Shown piece after piece: positions 25,587 through 34,099 of a stretch of 64,000 nucleotides of DNA (positions are counted from its first letter, which is position 1; the number at the start of each line of letters is the position of its first letter). The notes under the pieces were generated by a model. That model had not been told where the DNA came from. It worked only from the letters and a program-made list of their open reading frames with translations, and did no database searches. Source of the stretch: WQZF01 sp031556405 (GTDB taxonomy: Bacteria; Pseudomonadota; Gammaproteobacteria; Burkholderiales; Rhodocyclaceae). The DNA is taken from NCBI GenBank assembly GCA_031556405.1, contig JAVBTC010000118.1, positions 1-64,000 on the forward strand. The letters run 5' to 3'. A program made the translations under genes and the position numbers.

Positions 25587-26300
25587 TTACTGCCGGTAGG
25601 CACTCCCGTAGGTGGGACTGTAGCGGTGGCTCGTGATTCCATCGATTCTGGCTTCGCCTTTGCTGGAAACGACGCGGAAGATTTCTTCCGAACGTTCCGA
25701 AGGCGGCTGCGAAATGTTATTGCGTTCCGGGTAACGTTTTTTCGCGCGCCAGGTATTCACATTCTGTGTCGTCGGCACTTCCGTGGTGACCGAGAAGCTG
25801 CAACGAAGCACCATGGCTTTTAGCGTTTTCTGGATTTCGGGGTCCGGTATGCAGGAACCCATTGTCGAATATTTCCGGATCCGGGGAGGAGGCTCGTTCA
25901 TTTTCGCAAGGATCGACTCTACGTTGAAGGATGTCCTGCTCAATTGATCTCCCCGGTATTCATGAATTTCGCCGACGAAGGTATTGGTGATGAGACGCTT
26001 TATTACCGCCGGATTTCTTTCGTTCATCGCGGTATTGAAGCGCTGGACGGCTTCCTGGGCCTCGTTCGTGGACGGAATGTCGCCCCGAGCCGGGATCGAT
26101 ACGGGTTCATCCTTGCAGGGCTGCTCTTGGAAGGTTTTCTTGCCGTCCTTATCGATACAGGTATGTATCGCATGGACGTTGGCGGAGAAAATCAGTCCCA
26201 TCGTCAGGCAGACGATTCCGGCAATCACCGCCGACACCTTTTTCCGGTGGGGAGATGCGGGAATCGTTTCTCCGGCGGCGCGGCCCATTTGTTTCTTCAT
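25587..26300 (-). CDS. DUF4124-type exported protein
   Basis: A 237-residue protein. The ATG at 26300 follows GAGGAGTCTTG. A basic N-terminus and one hydrophobic segment (AGIVCLTMGLIFSANVHA) form a signal peptide or anchor. The short module IHTCIDKDGKKTFQEQPC then matches DUF4124 (consensus like CxDxxGxxxYsdxPC), common in betaproteobacterial periplasmic proteins. The remaining region (TNEAQEAVQRFNTAMNERN onwards) is unrecognised. The gene is monocistronic between the decarboxylase and dcd. Confidence 0.7.
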   Translation of the reverse strand: MKKQMGRAAGETIPASPHRKKVSAVIAGIVCLTMGLIFSANVHAIHTCIDKDGKKTFQEQPCKDEPVSIPARGDIPSTNEAQEAVQRFNTAMNERNPAVIKRLITNTFVGEIHEYRGDQLSRTSFNVESILAKMNEPPPRIRKYSTMGSCIPDPEIQKTLKAMVLRCSFSVTTEVPTTQNVNTWRAKKRYPERNNISQPPSERSEEIFRVVSSKGEARIDGITSHRYSPTYGSAYRQ

Positions 26301-26646
26301 CAAGACTCCTCGAAAAGACGGCGACCCGCCGCAGCGGGTCGTGGAAAAAAAGCATTCTATGCCTGAATTCGTGAAAAAAATATCCGAAATGCCGCCGTTA
26401 CCGGATTCCGGTGAAAACGGGCATCGAATTAGCCACAACCGATGTTTGCGAGAGAATTCGCCGGCAAATGGAAATCCGGCGAAGAGCACGATTGCCGCCG
26501 ATATGCCCGGGACTGAGCGTCGCGGGTTCTGGAACGATGCGTGAGCTGGAGCGTTTTTTGTTACGCGGTTCCCGGCAGAAAATCTTCCGCGTGGGCAAGG
26601 CGCAGCATGCCCACGCGGAGCGTAAGGCGCTTGATCCGAAAACGCG
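26301..26646. other. Gene-free interval with two dyads
   Basis: These 346 bases separate the DUF4124-type gene from the dcd stop. GACCCGC-CGCA-GCGGGTC forms a hairpin near 26324-26341. A second, strong dyad pairs TCCGCGTGGGCA (26586-26597) with TGCCCACGCGGA (26608-26619), 27 bases past the dcd stop. It could end dcd transcription, although no T-run follows. The GCGCAGCATGCCCACGCGGA part recurs with one change at 29638-29657. No coding sequence is convincing. Confidence 0.6.
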
Positions 26647-27213
26647 CTAAATCTTCGGCAGCGTCACCCCGGTCTGTCCCTGGTACTTCCCGCCGCGATC
26701 CTTGTACGAGGTTTCGCAGATTTCGTCCGATTCGAAAAACAGCACCTGGGCGCATCCCTCGCCGGCGTAGATTTTCGCCGGCAGCGGGGTCGTGTTGGAG
26801 AATTCCAGCGTCACGTAGCCTTCCCATTCCGGCTCGAACGGCGTCACGTTGACGATGATGCCGCAGCGCGCGTAGGTGCTTTTGCCGAGGCAGACGGTGA
26901 GCACGCTGCGCGGGATGCGGAAATATTCGACGGTGCGCGCCAGCGCGAACGAGTTCGGCGGAATGATGCAGGAATCGCCGGAGAATTCGACGAAGGAATT
27001 CGGGTCGAAATTCTTCGGATCGACGATGGTGGAGTTGATGTTCGTGAACACGCGGAATTCGTTCGCGCAGCGGATGTCGTAGCCGTAGCTGGAGGCGCCG
27101 TAGGAGACGATTTTGTGGCCGTTCGCCTCGCGGATCAGGCTTGGCTCGAAAGGCTCGATCATGCCGTGTTCCTGGGCCATGCGGCGGATCCATTTATCGG
27201 ATTTGATGCTCAT
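26647..27213 (-). CDS. dcd: dCTP deaminase
   Basis: A 188-residue enzyme that deaminates dCTP to dUTP in thymidylate supply; full length. It begins MSIKSDKWIRRMAQEHGMIEPF. Motifs include VSYGASSYGYDIRCA, CIIPPNSFALARTVEYFRIP, and VCLGKSTYARCGIIVNVTPFEPEWEGYVTLEFSNTT, which contains the catalytic Glu region. It is followed by GEGCAQVLFF and ends with DRGGKYQGQTGVTLPKI. It lies 69 bases downstream of apbC on the same strand; co-transcription is possible. Confidence 0.97.
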   Translation of the reverse strand: MSIKSDKWIRRMAQEHGMIEPFEPSLIREANGHKIVSYGASSYGYDIRCANEFRVFTNINSTIVDPKNFDPNSFVEFSGDSCIIPPNSFALARTVEYFRIPRSVLTVCLGKSTYARCGIIVNVTPFEPEWEGYVTLEFSNTTPLPAKIYAGEGCAQVLFFESDEICETSYKDRGGKYQGQTGVTLPKI

Positions 27214-27282
27214 GAGGATATTCCGGAGTGAATGTCGGTCGAAAAAAGTCGGAGGGAAGGTCAGAGAGAAAGCCGGAGAAAT

Positions 27283-28374
27283 TCAGTCGTTCTTGACGAC
27301 GATCGACGGAAACTTGCTCGTCATGTCCTTGGCCTGCTCGCCGATCTTGATCGCGATGCGGCGGGCGATGTCGCGATAAAGCTCCGCCGCGCGCGAATCG
27401 GGTGCGCCGACAACGGTTGGTTTGCCGATGTCGGCCTGTTCGCGGATCGCCAGTTCGAGCGGCAGCGCGCCGAGGAATTCGGTGTCGTAATCGGCGCACA
27501 TCTTCCGGCCGCCGCCGGCGCCGAAAATCGCTTCTTCATGGCCGCAGTTGCTGCAGATATGAATGCTCATGTTTTCGACCACGCCGAGAATCGGGATGCC
27601 GACCTTCTCGAACATCTTCAGGCCCTTTCTCGCGTCGATCAGCGCGATGTCCTGCGGCGTGGTGACGATCACGGCGCCGGTGACGGGCACCTTCTGCGCC
27701 AGTGTCAGTTGCGTGTCGCCGGTGCCCGGCGGCATGTCGACGACCAGGTAGTCGACGTCGCGCCATTGCGTGTCGCGCAGCAGTTGTTCCAGCGCCTGCG
27801 TCACCATCGGGCCGCGCCAGACCATCGGCGTGTCGGCTTCGATCAGGAAGCCGATCGACATCGTCTGCACGTCGTAGGCGACGAGCGGTTCCATCGTCTT
27901 GCCGTCTTTCGATTCCGGTTGTTCGCCGGCCAGTCCGAGCAACTGCGGCTGCGACGGGCCGTAGATGTCGGCGTCGAGCATGCCGACGACGGCGCCTTCC
28001 TGCGCCAGCGCCAGCGCCAGGTTGACGGCGGTGGTGCTCTTGCCGACGCCGCCCTTGCCGGAGGCGACGGCGATGATGTTCTTCACGCCCGGCAGCGGCT
28101 TCAGGCCGCGCTGCACGGCATGCGAGACGATTTTGCTGTAGACGTTGACCGAAACGTTGCCGACGCCGGGCAGCGCGCGCAGGGCTTCGATGACCTGCTT
28201 GCGGATGGCGTCGGTCTGCGTTTTCGCCGGGTAGCCGAGTTCGATGTCGAGCGCGATGTCGCTGCCGTCGACCTTGATGTTCTTCGCCGCCCTGGCGCTG
28301 ACGAAATCCTTGCCGGTGTTCGGGTCCGGCACGTTCTTCAGGGCCGCCTGGATGCTTTCAACGGTGATCGCCAT
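27283..28374 (-). CDS. apbC: Iron-sulfur cluster carrier protein ApbC/Mrp
   Basis: A 363-residue P-loop NTPase that binds and transfers Fe-S clusters. The N-terminal MIP18/DUF59 domain (about 1-95) precedes the deviant Walker A in ASGKGGVGKSTTAVNLA. Further motifs are GMLDADIYGPSQP, VVDMPPGTGDTQLTL and the C-terminal ICSNCGHEEAIFG with the CxxC that bridges the cluster. It is divergent from the scpB side. dcd lies downstream, as in many betaproteobacteria, where metG is usually divergent from apbC; here metG is 7 kb away. Confidence 0.95.
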   Translation of the reverse strand: MAITVESIQAALKNVPDPNTGKDFVSARAAKNIKVDGSDIALDIELGYPAKTQTDAIRKQVIEALRALPGVGNVSVNVYSKIVSHAVQRGLKPLPGVKNIIAVASGKGGVGKSTTAVNLALALAQEGAVVGMLDADIYGPSQPQLLGLAGEQPESKDGKTMEPLVAYDVQTMSIGFLIEADTPMVWRGPMVTQALEQLLRDTQWRDVDYLVVDMPPGTGDTQLTLAQKVPVTGAVIVTTPQDIALIDARKGLKMFEKVGIPILGVVENMSIHICSNCGHEEAIFGAGGGRKMCADYDTEFLGALPLELAIREQADIGKPTVVGAPDSRAAELYRDIARRIAIKIGEQAKDMTSKFPSIVVKND

Positions 28375-28545
28375 GGTGTTCTTTCTCGGAATGATGGAAT
28401 GGTGAATATGAAATGGTATGAAAAAGAGAGGGAGCGTTTTAGGTTACGATGCCGGGGATTCGTTCCGCGCGCTGAGCGTATATGACATTCGCGTGTAATG
28501 GCGGAAAAATGCGAACGTAAAGCACAAGGGCGGAATTCTACTTTA

Positions 28546-28648
28546 TAGCGGTTCCCAAAAATACCCGGATGCGAAGACAAGCCGCAGACAGTACGAATAG
28601 TACGGTAAGGCGAAGTCGACAAAGCATGAGGATTTTCGGGAACCGCCA
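28546..28648. mobile_element. Palindromic miniature element (MITE-like), about 103 bp
   Basis: The ends are inverted repeats: TAGCGGTTCCCAAAAAT on the left and ATTTTCGGGAACCGCCA on the right. The pairing continues inward imperfectly (ATGCGAAGACAAGCCG against CGAAGTCGACAAAGCAT). There is no transposase. It lies in the 318-base gap between apbC and scpB, 36 bases before the scpB ribosome site. The general form matches short palindromic elements common in Rhodocyclales genomes; mobility is inference. Confidence 0.6.
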
Positions 28649-28692
28649 TGGCGGCAGGCCAATACAAATACGCACGAACACGCGGAGGTTTC

Positions 28693-29472
28693 ATGAATCT
28701 GATCGAAAAACATGTCGATGGAAATATCGGTACGCTGACGTTCAACCATGACGAGCAGCGCAACAAGCTTTCCGAAGTGCTGGTGCAGCAACTGGCGAGC
28801 GCGCTCGACGAGTTCAGGGATATCGGGGTGCGCGCGGCGATTCTGCGCGCCCATCCCGGCGTCAAGGTCTGGTCGGCGGGGCACAGCGTCGAGGAACTGC
28901 CGCAAGGCGGCCACGATCCGCTGTGCTGGCGCGATTCGCTGCGGATGCTGATCCGCGATATCGGCGGCTTCCCGGCGCCGCTGATCGCGCTGATCGAAGG
29001 CAGCGTCTGGGGCGGCGCCTGCGAAGTCGCGTTCGCCTGCGACATGGTCGTGGCGACGCCGGAGGTGCAATTCTCGATGACGCCGGCGAAAATCGGCGTG
29101 CCGTACAACGCCACCGGTTTGCAGACCTTCCTCAACACGACGCCGTTGCATGTCGCCAAGGAAATGCTGTTTACCGGCAGGGCGGTGCCGGTGGAGCGGC
29201 TGGAGCGGATCGGCGTCGTCAATCACATCGTCGCGGCGGAGGAAATCACCGCCTTCACCGAGCAGATGGCGCGCGATATCGCGCTGAACGCGCCGCTGTC
29301 GATCGCGGTGATGAAGGAACAGTTGCGCATCCTGGCCGGCGCGCAGGCGCTTTCCCCGTTCGATTTCGAGCGCATCCAGGGATTGCGGCGGGTGGTCTAC
29401 AACAGCGACGACTATCTCGAAGGCATCAGCGCGTTCCGGGAAAAACGCAAACCCAAGTATCGCGGACGGTAG
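28693..29472 (+). CDS. scpB: Methylmalonyl-CoA decarboxylase (crotonase family)
   Basis: A 259-residue protein that aligns along its whole length with E. coli ScpB/YgfG as I recall it: WSAGHSVEELPQGGHDPL, VEGSVWGGA-like IEGSVWGGACEVAFACD, FSMTPAKIGVPYNATGLQ, MKEQLRILAGAQAL, FERIQGLRRVVYNSDDY and a KRKPKYRGR end. It decarboxylates methylmalonyl-CoA to propionyl-CoA. CGGAGG precedes the ATG at 28693. In E. coli it belongs to a succinate-to-propionate set; no mutase or CoA transferase of that set is adjacent here. Confidence 0.9.
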   Translation: MNLIEKHVDGNIGTLTFNHDEQRNKLSEVLVQQLASALDEFRDIGVRAAILRAHPGVKVWSAGHSVEELPQGGHDPLCWRDSLRMLIRDIGGFPAPLIALIEGSVWGGACEVAFACDMVVATPEVQFSMTPAKIGVPYNATGLQTFLNTTPLHVAKEMLFTGRAVPVERLERIGVVNHIVAAEEITAFTEQMARDIALNAPLSIAVMKEQLRILAGAQALSPFDFERIQGLRRVVYNSDDYLEGISAFREKRKPKYRGR

Positions 29473-29511
29473 GGCGGCAATCGCCGTTCCGGTGGCACAG
29501 CGTTCTTTTAA

Positions 29512-29660
29512 AAGAGAGAATTCTAAATTTATTTAAATAATGTTTAGCTTGTGTAGGCAATTACATGTATGAATTATTTTGATAAATTGGAATTTATTCG
29601 GCGGGCAATCGAAAAAAGCATCCGAAGAAAATAGGAAGCGCAGCGTGCCCACGCGGAAGG
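29512..29660. repeat. AT-rich intergenic island, copy 5, plus a short dispersed repeat
   Basis: The AT-rich part (29512-29600) runs GAATTCTAAATTTATT, then TGTGTAGGCAATTACATGTATGAATTATT, and ends TTGGAATTT. It is the closest relative of the copy at 21853. After it, GCGCAGCGTGCCCACGCGGA (29638-29657) repeats one arm of the dyad near 26.6 kb. The interval separates two convergent genes and carries no coding sequence. Confidence 0.55.
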
Positions 29661-29683
29661 CATGCGCATAGACTGAAAGCCCT

Positions 29684-31054
29684 CTACGAAACGCCGTGCT
29701 CCTGCAATTTATACAGCAGCGTGCGCCGGCTGACGCCCAGCGCCTGAGCCGCGCGGACGCGGTTGCCCTGATGGCGGGCGAGGGCCTCGCGGATCAGCCG
29801 CGCTTCGAGGCGCTTGAGTTCGTCCTTGAGCGGCAGCCCTTCGTCGGGAGCCGTCGGCGGTGCGGCGGCAGCGGCGGTACGGACGGCTTCCGGCAGGTCT
29901 TCGGCGAAGACGGTTTCGCCGGTGCTCATGATCACGGCGTGCATGATGGCGTTTTCCAGTTCGCGGATATTGCCGGGCCAGGGATAGCGGCGCAGCAGCG
30001 AACGCGCGCCGCGGTCCAGGCCGATGATTTCGCGATTGTTCTCGGCGGCGTATTTGTACAGGAAATGCTCGGCCAGCAGAGCGATGTCGTCGGGGCGTTC
30101 GCGCAGCGGCGGCGCCTTGAGGCGCATGACGTTGAGGCGATAGAAGAGGTCGGCGCGGAAGGCGCCGTCCTTCACCATGGCTTCGATGTCGCGGTTGGTG
30201 GCGGCGAGCACGCGGATGTCGGTCTTCAGCGTCCGTTCGCCGCCGACGCGCTCGAATTCGCGTTCCTGCAGCACGCGCAGCAGCTTGACCTGCAGGGCGG
30301 GAGAAACCTCGCCGATCTCGTCGAGCAGCAGCGTGCCGCCGTCGGCCTGTTCGAAGCGGCCGCGGCGGCGCATCGCGGCGCCGGTGAAGGCGCCTTTCTC
30401 GTGGCCGCACCGTTCGGAGTCGCGCATGCCCTCGGGCAGCGCGCCGCAGTTGATCTTGATGAACGGTCCGCGGCTGCGGGCGCTGTTGTAGTGAATCGCG
30501 CGCGCGATCAGTTCCTTGCCGGTGCCGCTTTCGCCGGTGATGAGCACGCTGGCTTCGCTCGGCGCGATGCGCTCGATCGCGGCGCATAAAGCGAGCATGC
30601 CGGGATCGACGGTGAGGATGCGGTCCGGCCGCCAGGTGTGCGACAACTCCCGGTGCAATTGCTGGATCTGGTCCTTCATCTCCCGGATTTGCAGCGCGCG
30701 CCCGACCAGCAGCTTGATTTCGTCGAGATCGAACGGCTTGATGACGTAGTCGAAGGCGCCCAGGCGCAGCGCCTGCACGGCGGTGTCGACGGCGGCGTAG
30801 GCGGTCATCAGAATGACGTTCGCGTCGGCGCGCAGCGTGCGCATTTCCGTAAGGACATCCAGCCCGCTCTGGAGCGGCATGCGGATATCCATCAGCACGA
30901 GATCGGGCTGCAGTTCGTTGAACAGCGCCAGCGCCCGTTCGCCGTCCTCGGCGCCGCGCACGCGGTAGCCCTCCTTGCCCAGGATGGTTTCGAGAAGTTC
31001 GCGCACGTGCGCTTCGTCGTCGACGACGAGGATCAGAAAATTTTCCCGGCGCAT
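29684..31054 (-). CDS. atoC: Sigma-54-dependent response regulator, AtoC/NtrC family
   Basis: A 456-residue regulator in three parts. The receiver domain (VVDDEAHVRELL, phospho-Asp in LVLMDIRMPLQSG) is followed by an AAA+ domain with GESGTGKELIARAIH (Walker A), the sigma-54-contact motif GAFTGA, and GGTLLLDEIGEVSP. A Fis-type helix-turn-helix (GNRVRAAQALGVSRRTLLYKL) closes the protein. The usually conserved ESELFG just before GHEKGAFTGA reads DSERCG here. It is encoded 44 bases after the kinase gene, and the atoDA genes lie beyond that, so acetoacetate or short-chain fatty acid response is the likely role; the symbol is by context. Confidence 0.85.
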   Translation of the reverse strand: MRRENFLILVVDDEAHVRELLETILGKEGYRVRGAEDGERALALFNELQPDLVLMDIRMPLQSGLDVLTEMRTLRADANVILMTAYAAVDTAVQALRLGAFDYVIKPFDLDEIKLLVGRALQIREMKDQIQQLHRELSHTWRPDRILTVDPGMLALCAAIERIAPSEASVLITGESGTGKELIARAIHYNSARSRGPFIKINCGALPEGMRDSERCGHEKGAFTGAAMRRRGRFEQADGGTLLLDEIGEVSPALQVKLLRVLQEREFERVGGERTLKTDIRVLAATNRDIEAMVKDGAFRADLFYRLNVMRLKAPPLRERPDDIALLAEHFLYKYAAENNREIIGLDRGARSLLRRYPWPGNIRELENAIMHAVIMSTGETVFAEDLPEAVRTAAAAAPPTAPDEGLPLKDELKRLEARLIREALARHQGNRVRAAQALGVSRRTLLYKLQEHGVS

Positions 31055-31098
31055 GGTTGTCTCTTTCGGATTCTTGATGGTTTTTCGGATTCGGGAAG

Positions 31099-33000
31099 CT
31101 AGGGCGTCGCGGCGGGTTCCGGCGGATGCGCAGGGAGTGTCATCGTGACCGTGGTGCCGCGGCCCGGAACGCTGGCGATGTCGATGTGTCCGCGATGCGC
31201 CGTGAGGACGCGCTGCACCATGGCCATGCCGAGCCCGGTGCCGTTGGATTTGGTGGTGAAGAAAGGATCGAAGAGTTTCGGCAGGTTTTCCGCCGTGATG
31301 CCGCAGCCGGTATCGCGGACTTCGACGCCGATGTCTCCGGCGGCGTCATGGAACAGGCGGATGTCGACACGGCCTGCCCCGGCGATGGCCTGGACCGCGT
31401 TGAGCAGGAGGTTGAGCAGGGCCTGCTTGATCTGTTCCGCGTCGGCCTCGATCGGCGGCAGATGTTCCTCGATGTCGAGGTGGAATTCGATGCGCCGGGC
31501 GTCGTTCCCGGTCTGCGCCAGGCGCAGCGTGTCGCGCGCCAGGTCGCCGAGCCGCACCGTCTGCCGGTAGGGGCGCGGAGGGCGGGCGAAATCGAGCAAT
31601 TCCTGAATGAAGCGGTTGACGGCATCGACTTCGTTGACGATGACGGGAATGTATTTCCGGTATTCCTTCGGATCTTCCGTCTGCTGCAGGTATTGGCCGA
31701 AGCCGCGGATCGCGGTCAGCGGGTTGCGGATCTCGTGCGCGACGCCGGCCATCAGTTCGCCGAGCGTGGCGAGCCGTTCGGCGCGCCGGACCTGGCGGGT
31801 CATTTCGTGTTCCTTCGTGATGTCCTGAAAGGTGGCCATCGCGCCGATCACGCGCCGGTCGGCGTCCCTGAGCTGGTTGGCGCTGGCGCGGACGCGCAGC
31901 AGGCCGTGCGCCGTCGGGTAATCCGTTTCGACCGCGATGTGCGGCCGGCCGCTGGAGAGGGCGTCGAGCAGCAGGCTGCGAAAGGAAGGCGAACCGGAGA
32001 ACAGTTCGGCATAGCGGAGTCCCACGACGTTTTCCAGGACGAATCCGGTCATGCGCTGGGCGGCGGGATTGATCGTCGATATCCTGCCGTCCGTGTCGAT
32101 GGTGATGATGCCGTCGGCGGTGGAATGCAAAATGTGGTCGCTGAACGTCTGCGCGTCGCGCAGCGAGAGCGCCATCGCGTTGATGACCCGGGCGATTTCG
32201 CCGAGTTCGCCGGGCGGTTCCGGGATCCGCGCTTCCCAGTCGTAGCGCAGCCGCTGCACGCCGCCCTTGATGATGTTGATCTGGTCGGCCATGCGGCTGG
32301 AAAGATAGACGATCGAGGTCCAGCAAAAAAGCAGCGCCAGCGCCATGACCAGGAAGATGCCGCGGTCGAGCGCCTGGAGTTGGTGCTGGATGTCGTCGGT
32401 CAGTTCATTGGCCCAGATGTAGCCCTCGATGCGGCCGCCGCGCACGACGGGAAGCATCGCGTTCATGACGTTGCCGCGTACCAGCGGCCCGGATTCCAGC
32501 AGTTGCCGCCCTTCCGCCATGGCGCGGTGGCCGGGATGGCCGGGCGGAAGCGCCATGCCGACGTGGTTCGCGTATTTATCGCTGGGTGCGTAGGCGACGA
32601 CGGCGTCGAGCCGGCGGTCGTAGTACCCCACGGCGCTGCCGGGATAGGCGGCGGCGACGTCGTCGGCGGCCGCACTCAGGGTACGGTTGAGAATCTCGAC
32701 CTGAGCTTCGCGCCCGGCCCCGGCGACATGCCAGCGTTGCAGGATGGAATCGAACCCTTCTCCCAGCGCGGTATCCAGGAGTCGGGTCATGCCGAAGAGT
32801 TTTTCCTGCTTTTCTCCCAGCAGCGCTTCATGGGCGATGCGCCCGGCGACGAAACCCATGGCCAGGATCGAAACGGTGACGACTGTCGCCGTCAGCAGCA
32901 GCATCCGCACCCGCAATGTTCGCGGTGCAAGCGCGGCAAGGCGGCGCGAAAGACGATGAAAAAGGCGGCACGGCCCGCCGGAAAGATGCGTGTCGGTCAT
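31099..33000 (-). CDS. atoS: Membrane sensor histidine kinase, AtoS-like
   Basis: A 633-residue kinase with the ATG at 33000 after GAGGGGAAG. The first transmembrane segment (about 35-55, LLLTATVVTVSILAMGFVAG) and a second near 225-245 enclose a periplasmic sensor domain of about 170 residues. HAMP, a PAS domain (DGIITIDTDGRISTINPAAQRMTGF), HisKA (MAGVAHEIRNPLTAIRGFGQYL) and HATPase_c (DTGCGITAENLPKLFDPFFTTKSNGTGLG as N and G boxes) follow. It pairs with the downstream response regulator. The terminator upstream at 33106-33142 separates its transcript from atoDA. Confidence 0.9.
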   Translation of the reverse strand: MTDTHLSGGPCRLFHRLSRRLAALAPRTLRVRMLLLTATVVTVSILAMGFVAGRIAHEALLGEKQEKLFGMTRLLDTALGEGFDSILQRWHVAGAGREAQVEILNRTLSAAADDVAAAYPGSAVGYYDRRLDAVVAYAPSDKYANHVGMALPPGHPGHRAMAEGRQLLESGPLVRGNVMNAMLPVVRGGRIEGYIWANELTDDIQHQLQALDRGIFLVMALALLFCWTSIVYLSSRMADQINIIKGGVQRLRYDWEARIPEPPGELGEIARVINAMALSLRDAQTFSDHILHSTADGIITIDTDGRISTINPAAQRMTGFVLENVVGLRYAELFSGSPSFRSLLLDALSSGRPHIAVETDYPTAHGLLRVRASANQLRDADRRVIGAMATFQDITKEHEMTRQVRRAERLATLGELMAGVAHEIRNPLTAIRGFGQYLQQTEDPKEYRKYIPVIVNEVDAVNRFIQELLDFARPPRPYRQTVRLGDLARDTLRLAQTGNDARRIEFHLDIEEHLPPIEADAEQIKQALLNLLLNAVQAIAGAGRVDIRLFHDAAGDIGVEVRDTGCGITAENLPKLFDPFFTTKSNGTGLGMAMVQRVLTAHRGHIDIASVPGRGTTVTMTLPAHPPEPAATP

Positions 33001-33105
33001 GTAACGGCGGCTTCCCCTCGATTCGGAATTATTGCCATGGGATTCCGCGCCACTGCGGGAGTTCCTGCGGCAAAACCGAAAAACGGGAAGAGTGGTGAAA
33101 ATCCG

Positions 33106-33142
33106 GAAAAAAAACGGGAGAACCATCGAAACGGTTCTCCCG
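33106..33142 (-). terminator. Intrinsic terminator of atoDA
   Basis: CGGGAGAACC (33115-33124) pairs perfectly with GGTTCTCCCG (33133-33142). On the minus strand a run of T follows (33114-33106). It lies 125 bases past the atoA stop and upstream of the kinase gene, so atoDA and atoSC are separate transcripts. Confidence 0.9.
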
Positions 33143-33266
33143 GCAGGCAAGGTACAACAGGTACGCGGGTAAAAAATCGAAGGCCGATTCAAAAAACGGC
33201 GATGTCGGGCACCCGGGGAGCGGGCAGTACAAACGGCCTCCACGCTGCTCGACATCGGGGCGAATA

Positions 33267-34094
33267 TCACGGCAGTGGAATGGTGGGTATGGTGGATATG
33301 GCGGGCATGGCTGCGGGTACGCCGCCCGTGACGGAAAAATGCGCGCCGGTGGCGTTCCGGACCTGTTCCAGGGTGATGCCGGGGGCCAGTTCCTTCAATG
33401 CCAGCCCGCCGTCCTCGAACGTGAACACGGCCATCTCGGTGACGATCATCGATGCCCGTCCCAAGGCGGTCAGCGGCAGGGTGCAGTGGCGCAGAATTTT
33501 CGCGCCGCCGTCCACGGCGCAGTGTTTCATCGCAACGATGACTTTTTTTGCACCGGCGGCCAGATCCATCGCGCCGCCCATGCCGGAGCCCGGGGCGGGG
33601 CTCGCTCCCGTTTCCGTTTCTACTCCCGTTTCCGTTTCCGTCTTTCTTCCATCAGGCGCCATCCAGGCAACGAAGTTGCCTTTTTCGTCGACCTGCAACG
33701 CGTCGAGCACGCAGACATCGATGTGCCCGCCGCGGATCAGCGCGAACGAAAAAGCGCTGTCGAACGTCGCGGCGCCGGCGATCATTCCGCACGGTTTGCC
33801 GCCAGGGCCGATCAGATCGGGATCGGGATAGAAATCGGGGTTGGGGTCGAGATCGAAGTCGGGATAGGGAGCGACGTCGGGATCGGCATCGGGATTGACG
33901 TCGAAGTCGACGAAAGACAGAGGTCCCAGCCCGAGCAGCCCGTTCTCGGAATGCAGGATGACGTTCGCGCCTTCGGACAGGTAATGGGCGGCCAGCATCG
34001 GCAGACCGGCGCCGAGGCTCACGATTTCGCCGTCGTTGAATTCGAGCGCCAGTTCGAGTGCCACCCGGCGGGCAATGAATTCCCTGGCGTTCAC
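33267..34094 (-). CDS. atoA: CoA transferase subunit B (AtoA/ScoB-like) with low-complexity insertions
   Basis: A 275-residue subunit; relatives have about 215-220. The GTG start follows GGGAGTAAACACC. The catalytic Glu is in HSENGLLGLGP. The family text then continues at GGKPCGMIAGAATFDSAFSFALIRGGHIDVCVLDALQVDE-type motifs and GSGMGGAMDLAAGAKKVIVAMKHCA. Two insertions stand out against the AtoA pattern: about 30 residues of Asp/Pro repeats (DADPDVAPYPDFDLDPNPDF, bases about 33806-33914) and about 16 residues of TETETGVETETGASPAP (about 33598-33650). The C-terminus is also low complexity (AAMPAISTIPTIP). Both insertions fall between conserved blocks, so function may persist. Confidence 0.88.
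   Translation of the reverse strand: MNAREFIARRVALELALEFNDGEIVSLGAGLPMLAAHYLSEGANVILHSENGLLGLGPLSFVDFDVNPDADPDVAPYPDFDLDPNPDFYPDPDLIGPGGKPCGMIAGAATFDSAFSFALIRGGHIDVCVLDALQVDEKGNFVAWMAPDGRKTETETGVETETGASPAPGSGMGGAMDLAAGAKKVIVAMKHCAVDGGAKILRHCTLPLTALGRASMIVTEMAVFTFEDGGLALKELAPGITLEQVRNATGAHFSVTGGVPAAMPAISTIPTIPLP
33806..33914. repeat. Degenerate ATCGGG-type hexamer repeat within atoA
   Basis: On the plus strand the block reads as repeated units such as GATCGGGATCGGGAT, GTCGGGATAGGGAG and GTCGGGATCGGCATCGGGATTG. It encodes the Asp/Pro-rich insertion in the CoA transferase. A second block (about 33604-33645) repeats CCCGTTTC/CGTTTC units. Both keep the reading frame, as expected for expansion in units of three or six. 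Confidence 0.75.
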
Positions 34095-34099
34095 GGTGT

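Noticed and set aside
23305..25599. A 764-residue open frame on the plus strand opposite the amino-acid decarboxylase
   Set aside because: Its sequence is Arg/Val/Asp/His-rich without motifs and mirrors the codon positions of a well-conserved enzyme on the other strand. It is a GC-skew shadow.
28338..29222. A minus-strand frame across the miniature element and scpB
   Set aside because: Antisense to a confidently identified gene; it reads through the palindromic element.
31126..33831. A 901-residue open frame on the plus strand across the sensor kinase and CoA transferase
   Set aside because: It is antisense to two clear protein families, with biased composition and no domain. It has no ribosome site, and its ends do not fit any transcript.
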